Source: Hyphomicrobiaceae bacterium (GTDB lineage Bacteria; Pseudomonadota; Alphaproteobacteria; Rhizobiales; Hyphomicrobiaceae). Taken from it: a stretch of DNA of 8,698 bases. Within the stretch, counting starts at the first letter, position 1. Each line of letters opens with the position of its first letter. The stretch is taken from positions 1 through 8,698 of the forward strand of contig JAFMSC010000154.1 in NCBI GenBank assembly GCA_017353825.1, read 5' to 3'. The notes below the pieces were generated by a model. It was not told where the DNA came from, did no database searches, and was given only the letters and a program-made list of their open reading frames with translations. The position numbers and the translations under genes are program-made. Positions 1 to 6,864 of the stretch are shown here, piece by piece.

Positions 1-25
1 CGCGACACACGTGCCGTGGACGGTC

Positions 26-1972
26 TCAGCCGTGCCGGCCAAGCTGCGGGCCTCCCTTGGGCCTGGGGGGGCCGGCCGCCGGCAGCCGCACTGTGAAGCG
101 GGTACCGGCAACGCCCGGCCTGCGGCGGTTCTTGAGGGCGGGATGGTCGTTGTGGAGCTGGCTCGGGTCGGCCGCCACGCGGTTGCTGGCCTCGATGCAC
201 CCGCCATACGCGTCGATGATGCCGCGTGAGATGCTGAGGCCCAAGCCGGAGTTCTTGCCCAGCGTGTTGTCGGACTGCGGCCGGTCGGAATAGAAGCGCT
301 CGAAGATGTGCTCCAGCTGGTCAGGCGGTATTCCCGGCCCGTCGTCGTCCACCACCACTTCGATCTCCTCGCCGATGCGCCGGCACCGGACCGCCACCAA
401 GCCGCCCGCGGGCGAGAAGGAGAAGGCGTTGTCCAAGAGATTGGTGATGACGCGTCCTAGCCGCGCCTCATGCCCCATGACGATGAACGCGCCATCGGGC
501 AGCCAGAGATCCTGGATGTCGAGCACGAGGTTCAGGCCATCACCGTCGAAGCGGTCCTGGAAAATCGACATCACGCCGCGCAGCACGTTGCGGATATCGA
601 CAGGCTGGGTGCAGCCGTAGGCCAATTCGGCATCGAGCCGCGACACATCCGATACGTCGGTGATGAGCTTGTTGAGACGCGCCAGCTCGCCCTGGATCTG
701 GCGCACCAGCTCTTCGCGCATCTCGGGTGTCTTGACGTAGGCGAGCGACTCGGCCGTGGAGCGCGCCGCGGTGAGCGGGTTCTTCAACTCGTGGGCAACT
801 TCGCGCGCGAACAGCTCGCTTGCCTCGATGCGCCGGTAGAGCGACTCCGTCATCGTGCGGAAGGCGGCGTTCACCTGGCCGATCTCGTCGGTGCGGCCGG
901 CGAGCTGCGGCAACTTCGCGCGTGCGCCGATGTTGCGGGCGACGTTCTCGGCCGCCGCCGACAGCCGGCGCATCGGGCCCGCGATGGTGCGGTAGAGCAG
1001 CAACGAAGCGATCAGCGTCGCTGCCAATGCGGTCAGCGCCAGCCCCAAGAGGTTGTTGCGCTCGGCCTGCAGGACCTCGTCGATCACGCCCGGTCGCGTG
1101 GAGAGGAGCAGGGCTCCCTGCACCTCGCCGCGGTAGATCACCGGCGTCGCCACCGACACGATCTGCTGGCCCAGCTCCGTGATCAGCAGGATCGCAGTAG
1201 AGTGCCCGCCTTTCAGGGCCGCGGCCACCTCCGGGTAGGACCTGCCGTTGGCGCCCTCGACCTCCCGGTACACCGGGATCTGGCCGCGCTGCAGCCAGGC
1301 CATGAAGCGGGTCCAGGCGGTCTTGACGCGCTGGCGGCTGCCGGGCTGGTCAGGGCGGTCGATGGTGTCGCGTATGGTGAGCTGGCCGCTCTTCAGGAGG
1401 CGGTCGGAATCCACGATGAGGACGCCGTCGGTGCCGTAGACGCGGGCGCGGGTGGTGGCCGGCAGGCGCGTGAAGAGGGGGGCAATCCTCTCAGGTCGGA
1501 TGGAGAGCTGCATGGCGGCGATGCTCTCGTCGCGCAAGAGCTTATGCGCCCCTTCGATCTCGGGGAGCATGTCCGGGTTGAGGACGATGCGACCCGTGCC
1601 CTCCTCGCGCGTGGCGTTGTAGGCGATCAGGGTGGCGAAGCTCTCACCCTGCACCTTGAGGCTGTCGCCCTGCGCCTCGATCAGGCCGGCGCGATACTGC
1701 GCGAGGTAGAAGACGCCGCTCAGCAGCACGGCGAGGCCGATCAGGTTGGCGAACATAATGCGGCGCAGCAGCGTCTTGGAGACGAGCCTGATCAGTGGTC
1801 CGTGGGCGGTGAAGTGGTAAAGGTCGCGACCGATGCGGCGCCCCAAGATCTGGGCGCCGTCCCACAGGCGCAGGCCGTACGCCGCCGCAGGCCCGCGCGC
1901 AGCCGGAAGTGCTCGGGTCAGGCCCTCCGCCCCGCCAGCGGCAGGGCGCCATCTGCCCGTCTGGATCGCCAT
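26..1972 (-). CDS. chvG: ChvG/ExoS-type membrane sensor histidine kinase
   Basis: This 648-residue protein is the sensor kinase of the ChvG-ChvI system, an inner-membrane protein that phosphorylates ChvI in response to envelope or acid stress. Visible in order: a basic cytoplasmic N-terminus of about 70 residues; membrane segment 1 at about 73-93; a periplasmic sensing domain to about 306; membrane segment 2 at about 307-328; a HAMP linker to about 385; the HisKA motif EVAHELKNP with phospho-acceptor His394; then the ATPase N box NLLDNA (511), DDDGPGIPP (542-550), F box FERFY (557-561) and G2 box NSGLGLS (574-580). All catalytic motifs are intact. The ATG is 16 bases after the chvI stop, with a G-run just upstream as a weak ribosome site, so chvI-chvG is probably one transcript. 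The protein seems slightly longer than usual for the family at both ends. In many relatives an hprK/PTS cluster follows chvG, but that lies outside the window. Family assignment is firm; stimulus and partner (ExoR in rhizobia) are inferred from relatives. Confidence 0.93.
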   Translation of the reverse strand: MAIQTGRWRPAAGGAEGLTRALPAARGPAAAYGLRLWDGAQILGRRIGRDLYHFTAHGPLIRLVSKTLLRRIMFANLIGLAVLLSGVFYLAQYRAGLIEAQGDSLKVQGESFATLIAYNATREEGTGRIVLNPDMLPEIEGAHKLLRDESIAAMQLSIRPERIAPLFTRLPATTRARVYGTDGVLIVDSDRLLKSGQLTIRDTIDRPDQPGSRQRVKTAWTRFMAWLQRGQIPVYREVEGANGRSYPEVAAALKGGHSTAILLITELGQQIVSVATPVIYRGEVQGALLLSTRPGVIDEVLQAERNNLLGLALTALAATLIASLLLYRTIAGPMRRLSAAAENVARNIGARAKLPQLAGRTDEIGQVNAAFRTMTESLYRRIEASELFAREVAHELKNPLTAARSTAESLAYVKTPEMREELVRQIQGELARLNKLITDVSDVSRLDAELAYGCTQPVDIRNVLRGVMSIFQDRFDGDGLNLVLDIQDLWLPDGAFIVMGHEARLGRVITNLLDNAFSFSPAGGLVAVRCRRIGEEIEVVVDDDGPGIPPDQLEHIFERFYSDRPQSDNTLGKNSGLGLSISRGIIDAYGGCIEASNRVAADPSQLHNDHPALKNRRRPGVAGTRFTVRLPAAGPPRPKGGPQLGRHG

Positions 1973-1988
1973 TTGCTGCCCCCCGGCT

Positions 1989-2696
1989 TCAAGCCTCCTT
2001 GAAGCGGTATCCGACGCCGTAGAGCGTCTCGATTACGTCGAAGTTATCGTCCACTTGCTTGAACTTCTTGCGCAGGCGCTTGATGTGGCTGTCGATGGTG
2101 CGGTCATCCACATAGACCTGATCGTCGTAGGCGGCGTCCATCAGGGCGTCGCGCGTCTTGACCACGCCGGGCCGCGTGGCCAGCGCCTGCAGGATCAGGA
2201 ACTCCGTGACGGTGAGCATCACGGGGTTGTTGTCCCAGTGGCAGGTGTGGCGCTCCGGATCGAGCTTGAGCTTGCCGCGCTCCAAAACGCGCGCGGCCTC
2301 CGCAGCCGCGCCGGCCGGGTCCTTCGGCTGGAAGCGGCGCAGCACGGCCTTCACGCGCTCCACCACCAGGCGCTGGGAGAACGGCTTGGTGATGTAATCG
2401 TCGGCTCCCATCTTCAACCCGAACAGCTCGTCGATCTCCTCGTCCTTGGAGGTGAGGAAGATCACGGGCATATCGGTCTGTTGGCGCAGGCGCCGCAGCA
2501 GTTCCATGCCGTCCATGCGCGGCATCTTGATATCGAGGATAGCAAGGTCGGCGGGCTCCTCCGTGAGGGCCTCGAGCGCGGCCGCACCGTCGCTGTAGGT
2601 GCGCACCTTGTAGCCCTCCGCCTCCAGGGCAATGCCAAGGGAGGTCAGGATGTTGCGCTCATCATCGACAAGCGCGATCGTGCTCTTCTCTTTCAT
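1989..2696 (-). CDS. chvI: ChvI-type OmpR/PhoB-family response regulator
   Basis: This is the DNA-binding response regulator partner of ChvG, about 235 residues, the normal family length. The receiver domain has the acidic pair DD near residues 11-12, the phospho-acceptor Asp55 in LDIKMP, the switch Thr in FLTSKD and the conserved Lys in ITKPF. A linker of about 25 residues leads to a C-terminal winged helix with the TVTEFLIL start, the recognition segment DDRTIDSHIKRLRKKF and the closing GVGYRF hairpin. Start choice: an in-frame GTG at 2699 immediately precedes the ATG at 2696. An AGGA lies 7 bases before the GTG and 10 before the ATG, so either may be used; I took the ATG. The gene is transcribed away from pckA and leads into chvG. 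In rhizobia, ChvI controls exopolysaccharide, motility and acid-response genes; that role is carried over from relatives, not read from this sequence. Confidence 0.95.
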   Translation of the reverse strand: MKEKSTIALVDDERNILTSLGIALEAEGYKVRTYSDGAAALEALTEEPADLAILDIKMPRMDGMELLRRLRQQTDMPVIFLTSKDEEIDELFGLKMGADDYITKPFSQRLVVERVKAVLRRFQPKDPAGAAAEAARVLERGKLKLDPERHTCHWDNNPVMLTVTEFLILQALATRPGVVKTRDALMDAAYDDQVYVDDRTIDSHIKRLRKKFKQVDDNFDVIETLYGVGYRFKEA

Positions 2697-3020
2697 CACG
2701 CTGATGTCCTGCCCATAGCTCGCGCGCTCACGCCCGTACCGCGTCCAAGCTCTGAGACAGGAGCATGGCTTCGGATTTGACGCATAGCCCAGTCAGAGTG
2801 CCAAGTGCCCCGGCGGTGAGCCAGGGTGCTTGTCCCCAACGATCACGCGACACCTCTCTCGATCCCCGATCCTGGTGAGGAGCAGCGCTCATGCCCGCGG
2901 CGTGTTCAGCTGCGCCTGCTGCCTCGACCAAGTGCAAGTGAAGGGCCATCCTTACGCGTCCCCCGCACCGATTGCAACCAAGCGCAGCTCCCGACGCCAG
3001 CACCATGGGCCGCCTTTGAA

Positions 3021-3026
3021 ATTTTA
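3021..3026 (-). promoter_or_regulatory. Possible -10 element for chvI
   Basis: On the minus strand the hexamer TAAAAT sits in a locally AT-rich patch. No good -35 hexamer is seen 16-18 bases upstream, so an activator-dependent promoter would have to be assumed. Use of this site would give a leader of roughly 315 bases before chvI, which is long. A closer promoter may exist. Confidence 0.22.
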
Positions 3027-3118
3027 TTGCGATAACCCCCACACATTGCCCGCTGTCGCCGCCTGATGGCCGGGTTTATGCTCGCGTGGGACCCAATTGG
3101 TGGTTGTTGCGGCGCCAT

Positions 3119-3145
3119 GACCGTTCTGGACCGTTCTGGTCAGAA
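3119..3145. repeat. Tandem 10-bp repeat plus inverted half-site, operator-like
   Basis: GACCGTTCTG occurs twice back to back (3119-3128 and 3129-3138). The second copy is followed directly by GT and CAGAA, the inverse of TTCTG, so the block reads TTCTG, TTCTG one helical turn later, then an inverted TTCTG. Direct half-sites one turn apart are typical of OmpR/PhoB-family binding sites. Lying between chvI and pckA, about 95 bases upstream of the possible chvI -10 element, this is a candidate regulator site. Which protein binds it is not known. Confidence 0.45.
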
Positions 3146-3187
3146 GCGACGCGGGCGCCAAGAAGCCGCATGCGACCGGCGTCTTGC

Positions 3188-3216
3188 CGTTGCAGCGCAG
3201 CACAAGCGCTGCGGCG
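3188..3216. repeat. Stem-loop in the chvI-pckA intergenic region
   Basis: GCAGCGC (3192-3198) and GCGCTGC (3206-3212) are perfect inverted arms around a 7-base loop, AGCACAA. If transcribed rightward, two G-U pairs and two further Watson-Crick pairs extend the stem to 11 pairs. Only three T residues follow, so it is not a standard intrinsic terminator, and no gene upstream would need one. It may be an operator, a leader structure or part of a small RNA. Confidence 0.4.
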
Positions 3217-3265
3217 TTTGGTGCGCTTCCTGCCGGGTTTCGCGCGCGGCTAAAGACAATCTTGG

Positions 3266-3301
3266 CGATTGACGCACAAATTGCGGGCCCCGCCGCAATC
3301 G
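3266..3301. repeat. Nested inverted repeat upstream of pckA
   Basis: ATTGCGG (3280-3286) and CCGCAAT (3293-3299) are perfect 7-base inverted arms with a 6-base GC centre. An outer pair, CGATTG (3266-3271) and CAATCG (3296-3301), overlaps the right arm, so two alternative dyads share one half-site. The element ends a few bases before the proposed pckA -35 hexamer, a common position for an activator or repressor operator. Confidence 0.4.
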
Positions 3302-3303
3302 AC

Positions 3304-3334
3304 TGGACACAAGGACGACCGATTTGTGTAAAAT
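3304..3334 (+). promoter_or_regulatory. Candidate sigma-70-like promoter of pckA
   Basis: TGGACA (3304-3309) matches TTGACA at five of six positions and TAAAAT (3329-3334) matches TATAAT at five of six. The spacer is 19 bases, longer than the ideal 17, which fits a regulated promoter. Transcription would start near 3341 and give a leader of about 100 bases. The AT-rich patch stands out from its GC-rich surroundings. Confidence 0.4.
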
Positions 3335-3439
3335 TTGCTTCTCCGCTTTTTCCACAGAGCGGTCCGATCGCCCGAGGCTGTGCCGCCGCCAGGCCGGCAA
3401 GCCAGACCGCCCGTTTCCTCTAAGCAGCAGCGGCTGACG

Positions 3440-5026
3440 ATGACGAACGAAGCCCCCTTTTCAAGCCTCTTCGCCAAGGCGAAGCGAAATTTCAGTGACG
3501 CCGAGCTCATCGAGCTTGCCCTGGCCCAGGGTGAGGGTCGGCTGACCTCGGCGGGCGCCCTGGCGGTGGAGACGGGCGTGCATACCGGGCGATCGGTGCA
3601 GGACAAGTTCGTCGTCCGCGATGCCACCACCGACAAGGCGATCTGGTGGGACAACAACAAGCCCATGAGCCCCGAGCATTTCGAGGTGCTCCTGGCCGAC
3701 TTCCAGGCCCACGCCGCCACGCGCGAGTTGTACGTTGAGGACCTCTACGCCGGCGCCAGCCCCGTGCACCGTTTGAGCGCGCGCATCTTCGTGGAGTACG
3801 CCTGGCACGCACTCTTCATCCGCCATCTGCTGCGCAAGGTGCCGGCGGCCGAGAAGGCCGCCTTCACGCCGGGCTTCACGGTGGTCAACCTGCCGTCTTT
3901 CCGCGCCGATCCCAAGCGCCACGGCGTGCGCACCGAGACGGTGATCGCCTGCAACTTCCCCAGGAGGCTCGTGCTGATCGGCGGCACCTCCTACGCTGGC
4001 GAGACCAAGAAATCAGTGTTCACCTATCTCAACTACGTGATGCCCGAGAGCGGCGTGATGCCCATGCACTGCTCGGCGGCCGTGGACGACGAGGGGCGGT
4101 CGGCCATTTTCTTTGGGCTGTCGGGAACAGGAAAAACGACGCTGTCATCCGATCCCAGGCGTACGCTTGTGGGCGACGACGAGCACGGCTGGGGCGAGGA
4201 GGGCATCTTCAACTTCGAGGGTGGCTGCTACGCCAAGACCATCCGCCTCTCGCAAGAAGCAGAGCCGGCCATCTGGGCTGCCACCAACCGCTTCGGCACG
4301 GTGCTGGAGAACGTCATCCTCGAGGCGGCAACCCGCGTGCCCGATTACAACGACGCACGTCTGACTGAGAACACCCGCTCGGCCTACCCTATGGAGTTCA
4401 TCCCCAACGCCAGCGCCACTGGCGTAGCCGGCCATCCGCAGAACCTGATCATGCTGGCCGCCGACGCCTTCGGCGTGCTGCCGCCCATTGCCAAGCTCTC
4501 GCCGAGCCAGGCCATGTACCACTTCCTGTCCGGCTACACCGCCAAGGTCGCCGGCACCGAAAAAGGCCTCGGCAGCGAGCCTCAGGCCACCTTCTCGACC
4601 TGCTTCGGCGCCCCCTTCATGCCGCGCCACCCCTCCGTCTACGGCAACATGCTGCGTGAGCTCATCGCCAGACATGGGGTGAGCTGCTGGCTCCTCAACA
4701 CCGGTTGGACGGGCGGCAAGTTCGGTACGGGGCGGCGCATGCCCATCAAGGCCACACGCGCGCTGCTCGATGCGGCCTTGTCCGGCGCTCTCGCCTCCCA
4801 ACCCATGCGCACCGATGCCCTGTTCGGATTCCAGGTGCCGCTGGCCCTGCCGGGCATCGATCCCGCGATCCTCAACCCGCGCGAGACCTGGGCCGACAAA
4901 CCCGCCTACGACCACCAGGCGCGCGCCCTGGTCGACATGTTCCGCACCAACTTCGAGAAGTTCGAGACGCACGTCGACGCCGACGTGTTGGCCGCCGCCC
5001 CCGTCCTCAGGCACGCCGCCGAGTAG
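3440..5026 (+). CDS. pckA: ATP-dependent phosphoenolpyruvate carboxykinase
   Basis: PckA (EC 4.1.1.49) converts oxaloacetate and ATP to phosphoenolpyruvate, CO2 and ADP, the entry step of gluconeogenesis from TCA-cycle acids in the cytosol. The 528-residue length is right for the ATP-type enzyme. Visible sites: the substrate-binding GVHTGRS (46-52); YAGETKKS (185-192) with the metal/substrate Lys; MHCSAAV with the metal-binding His210; the P-loop GLSGTGKTTL (226-235); the acidic metal motif LVGDDEHGW (243-251); and ENTRSAYP with a conserved Arg near 313. All key residues are present. The frame extends upstream to a TTG at 3335, but the sequence there is unlike PEPCK and the family N-terminus starts at MTNEAP, so I chose the ATG at 3440. 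That start has no obvious Shine-Dalgarno sequence. It is divergent from chvI. In Agrobacterium the equivalent pckA is acid-induced, so ChvI control is plausible here but not demonstrated. Confidence 0.97.
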   Translation: MTNEAPFSSLFAKAKRNFSDAELIELALAQGEGRLTSAGALAVETGVHTGRSVQDKFVVRDATTDKAIWWDNNKPMSPEHFEVLLADFQAHAATRELYVEDLYAGASPVHRLSARIFVEYAWHALFIRHLLRKVPAAEKAAFTPGFTVVNLPSFRADPKRHGVRTETVIACNFPRRLVLIGGTSYAGETKKSVFTYLNYVMPESGVMPMHCSAAVDDEGRSAIFFGLSGTGKTTLSSDPRRTLVGDDEHGWGEEGIFNFEGGCYAKTIRLSQEAEPAIWAATNRFGTVLENVILEAATRVPDYNDARLTENTRSAYPMEFIPNASATGVAGHPQNLIMLAADAFGVLPPIAKLSPSQAMYHFLSGYTAKVAGTEKGLGSEPQATFSTCFGAPFMPRHPSVYGNMLRELIARHGVSCWLLNTGWTGGKFGTGRRMPIKATRALLDAALSGALASQPMRTDALFGFQVPLALPGIDPAILNPRETWADKPAYDHQARALVDMFRTNFEKFETHVDADVLAAAPVLRHAAE

Positions 5027-5042
5027 GGGCCCGAGCAATGGA

Positions 5043-5068
5043 GTGCGTTAGCGCGAAGTGTGACGCAC
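5043..5068. terminator. Weak stem-loop between convergent pckA and methyltransferase genes
   Basis: GTGCGT (5043-5048) and ACGCAC (5063-5068) can pair around a 14-base loop in the 64-base gap between two convergent stop codons. No T-run follows on either strand, so it is at best a weak bidirectional terminator. The position is the main argument. Confidence 0.25.
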
Positions 5069-5090
5069 CACCGAGCGGCTCCCCGCCCCC

Positions 5091-5795
5091 TCAAACGCGC
5101 CGGGCAATCCAGGCCCCCCAGAACAGGCTCGAGAAAAACCGCTGCGGCTTTTCGAAGCCGGCCGCCGAGAGCAGGGCCTCGACGTCTGCCTCGGAGTGCG
5201 GTGGGTCGGCGCCCTGCAGGATCGTGCCCAACTTGCTCCTTATCTCGTCTGCGTCGGCTCCGTTCATCCGCCAGCGCTCGGCCCAAGCTGCCATCAGCAG
5301 TGGCTCGGCGGCATAGGCATAGTGGTTGCACGCCAAAATGAACGGTGCCCCCGCTTTCAGGCGCAGGGCGATGTCGCGAAGGACCGACTGCTTGGCGGTG
5401 TGGCCCGGCAGGTGATGCAGCACGCCTATCAGCGTCGATGCATCGAACAAGGAGTCGGCCGGCAGGTCGGCGACAACACCCACGACCGCCTTGGTGCGCT
5501 CCAAGAGCCCGGCGGCGGCCACACGCGCCAAGGCCACATCGAGCATGGATTGCGAGGGGTCGACGGCGACGAAGCGCCAATTCGGCTCGAGCGCGCCGGC
5601 CACGACGATCTCGTTCGCCCCTCCGCCGGCGCCGGCAACAAGGACGGTCGCGGACGAACCGGAGCCGAGGGTGGCGGCGAGCATGCACGCGGCCAGTTCG
5701 TGGCAGGCGTCGTATCCGGCAAGCGCAATCCGGCTTTGCCTTTCGTATTCGGCGGCACGTGAGGGTCCGAATTTCGCGGGCGCATCGACGGTCAT
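5091..5795 (-). CDS. Class I SAM-dependent methyltransferase, substrate unknown
   Basis: This 234-residue cytosolic protein has a Rossmann-type methyltransferase core. Motif I is VLVAGAGGGAN (51-61), the acidic residue ending strand 2 is Asp79 in VAVDPS, VVADLP lies near 107-112 and the post-motif VLHHLP is at 125-130. The helix before motif I (DACHELAACMLAA) and the start AEYERQSRIALAGY are features I associate with bacterial methyltransferases of unknown substrate. The start at 5795 is supported by AAAGGA four bases upstream. A longer frame begins at 5834 but overlaps the hairpin and has no such site. No transmembrane segment or metal centre is seen. It converges on pckA and follows the dioxygenase-family gene on the same strand after 217 bases. 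That link may be mere proximity. The enzyme class is firm, the substrate cannot be named. Confidence 0.85.
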   Translation of the reverse strand: MTVDAPAKFGPSRAAEYERQSRIALAGYDACHELAACMLAATLGSGSSATVLVAGAGGGANEIVVAGALEPNWRFVAVDPSQSMLDVALARVAAAGLLERTKAVVGVVADLPADSLFDASTLIGVLHHLPGHTAKQSVLRDIALRLKAGAPFILACNHYAYAAEPLLMAAWAERWRMNGADADEIRSKLGTILQGADPPHSEADVEALLSAAGFEKPQRFFSSLFWGAWIARRV

Positions 5796-6012
5796 GGGAT
5801 CCTTTCCAAGCTTCTGGGCGATCAGCCAGCACATCGGCCAGCACGTCCGAAGGACGTGCCGGTCGTGAGCCCGTAGCCTGCACCCGCGGACGATGTCATC
5901 TCTGGAGGGCTCAGCCGCCCCGATCCTCTCCCGGCCTCACCAAATTCTGCGGCAATCGCTCTGCGCAAACTCGCTGGCGCAAAACACGCATGCCGGGTGA
6001 GCAGGCGGCCCC
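5796..6012. other. Spacer between dioxygenase-family and methyltransferase genes
   Basis: No gene is supported here. It contains the strong hairpin at 5835-5865 and a second, loose dyad: TGAGCCC (5866-5872) with GGGCTCA (5907-5913), a 7-base perfect pair around 34 bases. Read on the minus strand, it also has two copies of TTTGCGC near 5960-5985. A promoter for the methyltransferase gene probably lies here, but no clear -35/-10 pair stands out. Confidence 0.5.
5825..5865. repeat. 12-bp tandem repeat merging into a strong hairpin
   Basis: GCACGTCC (5841-5848) and GGACGTGC (5852-5859) are perfect 8-base arms around a 3-base loop. After one A/C mismatch the stem continues for five more pairs, one of them G-T, so the whole spans 5835-5865. 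The left arm is also the second copy of a 12-base tandem repeat, GCCAGCACATCG (5825-5836) then GCCAGCACGTCC (5837-5848). No T-run follows on either strand. It lies about 40 bases before the methyltransferase start and would be in its leader RNA. Attenuator, processing site, protein-binding dyad and dispersed repeat are all possible. Confidence 0.55.
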
Positions 6013-6345
6013 CTAATCCAGTTTGGACAGGTCAAGCCTCTCGGAGGGGCCGAGCCAGATCACGTGGTCGGTGTGGTCCTTGAGCGCGTCACCGGTGTTG
6101 GCGTGCGCGAACACCGTGAGGCCGTTGCGGTTGAGGACCAGCCAGGGCAGGACCTGGGCGAGCTGATCGGCGGCGAAGGCGAGCTGGCAGCTGCCGCGCG
6201 GATGCGGTCCCACGGGATTGTCGTGCAGGCGCCCCACGGTGAGCGGGAACTGCCCGCCAGCCGCCTCGCACAGCTGGCGCGCCTGCTCGCGCATCGCTGG
6301 GGCGTCGTAATAGACGTGGGCATGGTAGCTCGTGATCGCGCGCAT
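6013..6345 (-). CDS. DOPA 4,5-dioxygenase family protein
   Basis: This 110-residue protein matches the small DOPA 4,5-dioxygenase family (Pfam PF08883 as I recall it). The family is named for fungal enzymes that cleave the DOPA ring extradiol-wise in betalain-type pigment formation. Bacterial members are usually annotated only at family level. Visible features: the N-terminal HxH in YHAHVYYD (His8, His10), HDNPVGPHP with His41 and His48, a late VFAHANTGD with His81, and DHTDHVIWLG with His91 and His94. These are the conserved metal-ligand and catalytic candidates. The start is fixed by AAGGAG six bases before the ATG at 6345. The same frame runs upstream to 6666, but that part is low-complexity and not family-like, so it is excluded. 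No pigment or aromatic-degradation genes are nearby, so the true substrate is unknown. Confidence 0.88.
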   Translation of the reverse strand: MRAITSYHAHVYYDAPAMREQARQLCEAAGGQFPLTVGRLHDNPVGPHPRGSCQLAFAADQLAQVLPWLVLNRNGLTVFAHANTGDALKDHTDHVIWLGPSERLDLSKLD

Positions 6346-6661
6346 GCGCTGCTCCTTTGGTTGCGGGCATTGCCATGATGCCAGGCAAACCGCCCCCGTG
6401 CGAGCCCACGCGCGTGCATTTCTGTGACGGGCGAGGCGTTGCGGGTGCTGCGGCGCGGACAAGGCCGCGGAGGTTCCATCGAGAGGGATGGAGCACAGAT
6501 CATCAGCACCAACCCTTAGCCCGCAATGGGGTGGCAGCACCTGGGTCGTGGTGTCGGCTCCCAAGCTTTCCAATGCTTGTGCTGGCGGCCATCGCGCTTG
6601 GCTTTTGCCCCGGCCGGGGACGCTCGCCGAGGCTTGGGGAGCGGTTGCCGAGACGTTCCCG

Positions 6662-6734
6662 GACACCCTGAGGACGCCCTGGGGACCCCCTGGGGACGCC
6701 CTGGGGTGCGCCTGGCTTGGGGTGCGCCTGGCTT
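6662..6734. repeat. Two adjoining tandem repeats, 11-bp and 16-bp units
   Basis: Four 11-base units of form GACNCCCTGRG run from 6662 to 6705 (GACACCCTGAG, GACGCCCTGGG, GACCCCCTGGG, GACGCCCTGGG). They pass directly into two perfect copies of the 16-base unit GGGGTGCGCCTGGCTT (6703-6718 and 6719-6734). Unit lengths not divisible by three argue against conserved coding here. The array is a candidate variable-number locus. Confidence 0.7.
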
Positions 6735-6837
6735 CTTGCTCTGCATCTTTCTATGCATGGCTTTCTGACGCGTCGTTTTGGCGGTGGGCGTTGACGTTTT
6801 CGTCCTGCCGCGGCCCTGGTCGGTGCTGCCCGTGACG

Positions 6838-6864
6838 GGCCTTGGTGGGCTTGGTGGCCTTGGG
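6838..6864. repeat. 9-bp tandem repeat, three units
   Basis: GGCCTTGGT, GGGCTTGGT and GGCCTTGGG follow one another. The unit length is a multiple of three and on the minus strand it encodes the K-A-T/K-P-T triplets of the possible basic protein, which is the main hint that this part was once coding. Confidence 0.6.

Larger units (their letters stand above)
2697..3439. other. Divergent chvI/pckA regulatory region without a convincing gene
   Basis: This stretch of about 740 bases separates the divergently transcribed chvI and pckA genes. Short open frames occur on both strands, but none has a good ribosome site or a recognisable product, and they overlap each other as expected in GC-rich DNA. 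The region does contain structure: a tandem 10-base repeat with an inverted third half-site (3119-3145), a stem-loop (3188-3216), a nested inverted repeat (3266-3301), and TAAAAT hexamers facing both genes. It most likely carries promoters and operators for both flanking genes. A small RNA gene cannot be excluded. Confidence 0.7.

Noticed and set aside
470..2002. Long plus-strand open frame of 510 codons opposite chvG
   Set aside because: It is antisense to a complete, motif-perfect histidine kinase and its translation resembles no family. Such mirror frames are common opposite GC-rich genes.
1833..2780. Plus-strand open frame of 315 codons opposite chvI
   Set aside because: It is antisense to the clear response regulator, with no ribosome site and a His/Leu-rich translation typical of a shadow frame.
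3335..3439. N-terminal extension of PckA from the upstream TTG
   Set aside because: The added 35 residues are Arg/Pro-rich, lie within the proposed leader and promoter end, and are absent from the family. The ATG at 3440 gives normal length.
4145..5038. Minus-strand open frame of 297 codons opposite pckA
   Set aside because: It overlaps the catalytic half of an intact PEPCK gene. The Gly/Val/His-rich translation is a mirror-frame pattern.
6346..6666. N-terminal extension of the dioxygenase-family protein
   Set aside because: The start at 6345 has a strong AAGGAG and begins exactly at the family N-terminus. The extension is low-complexity.
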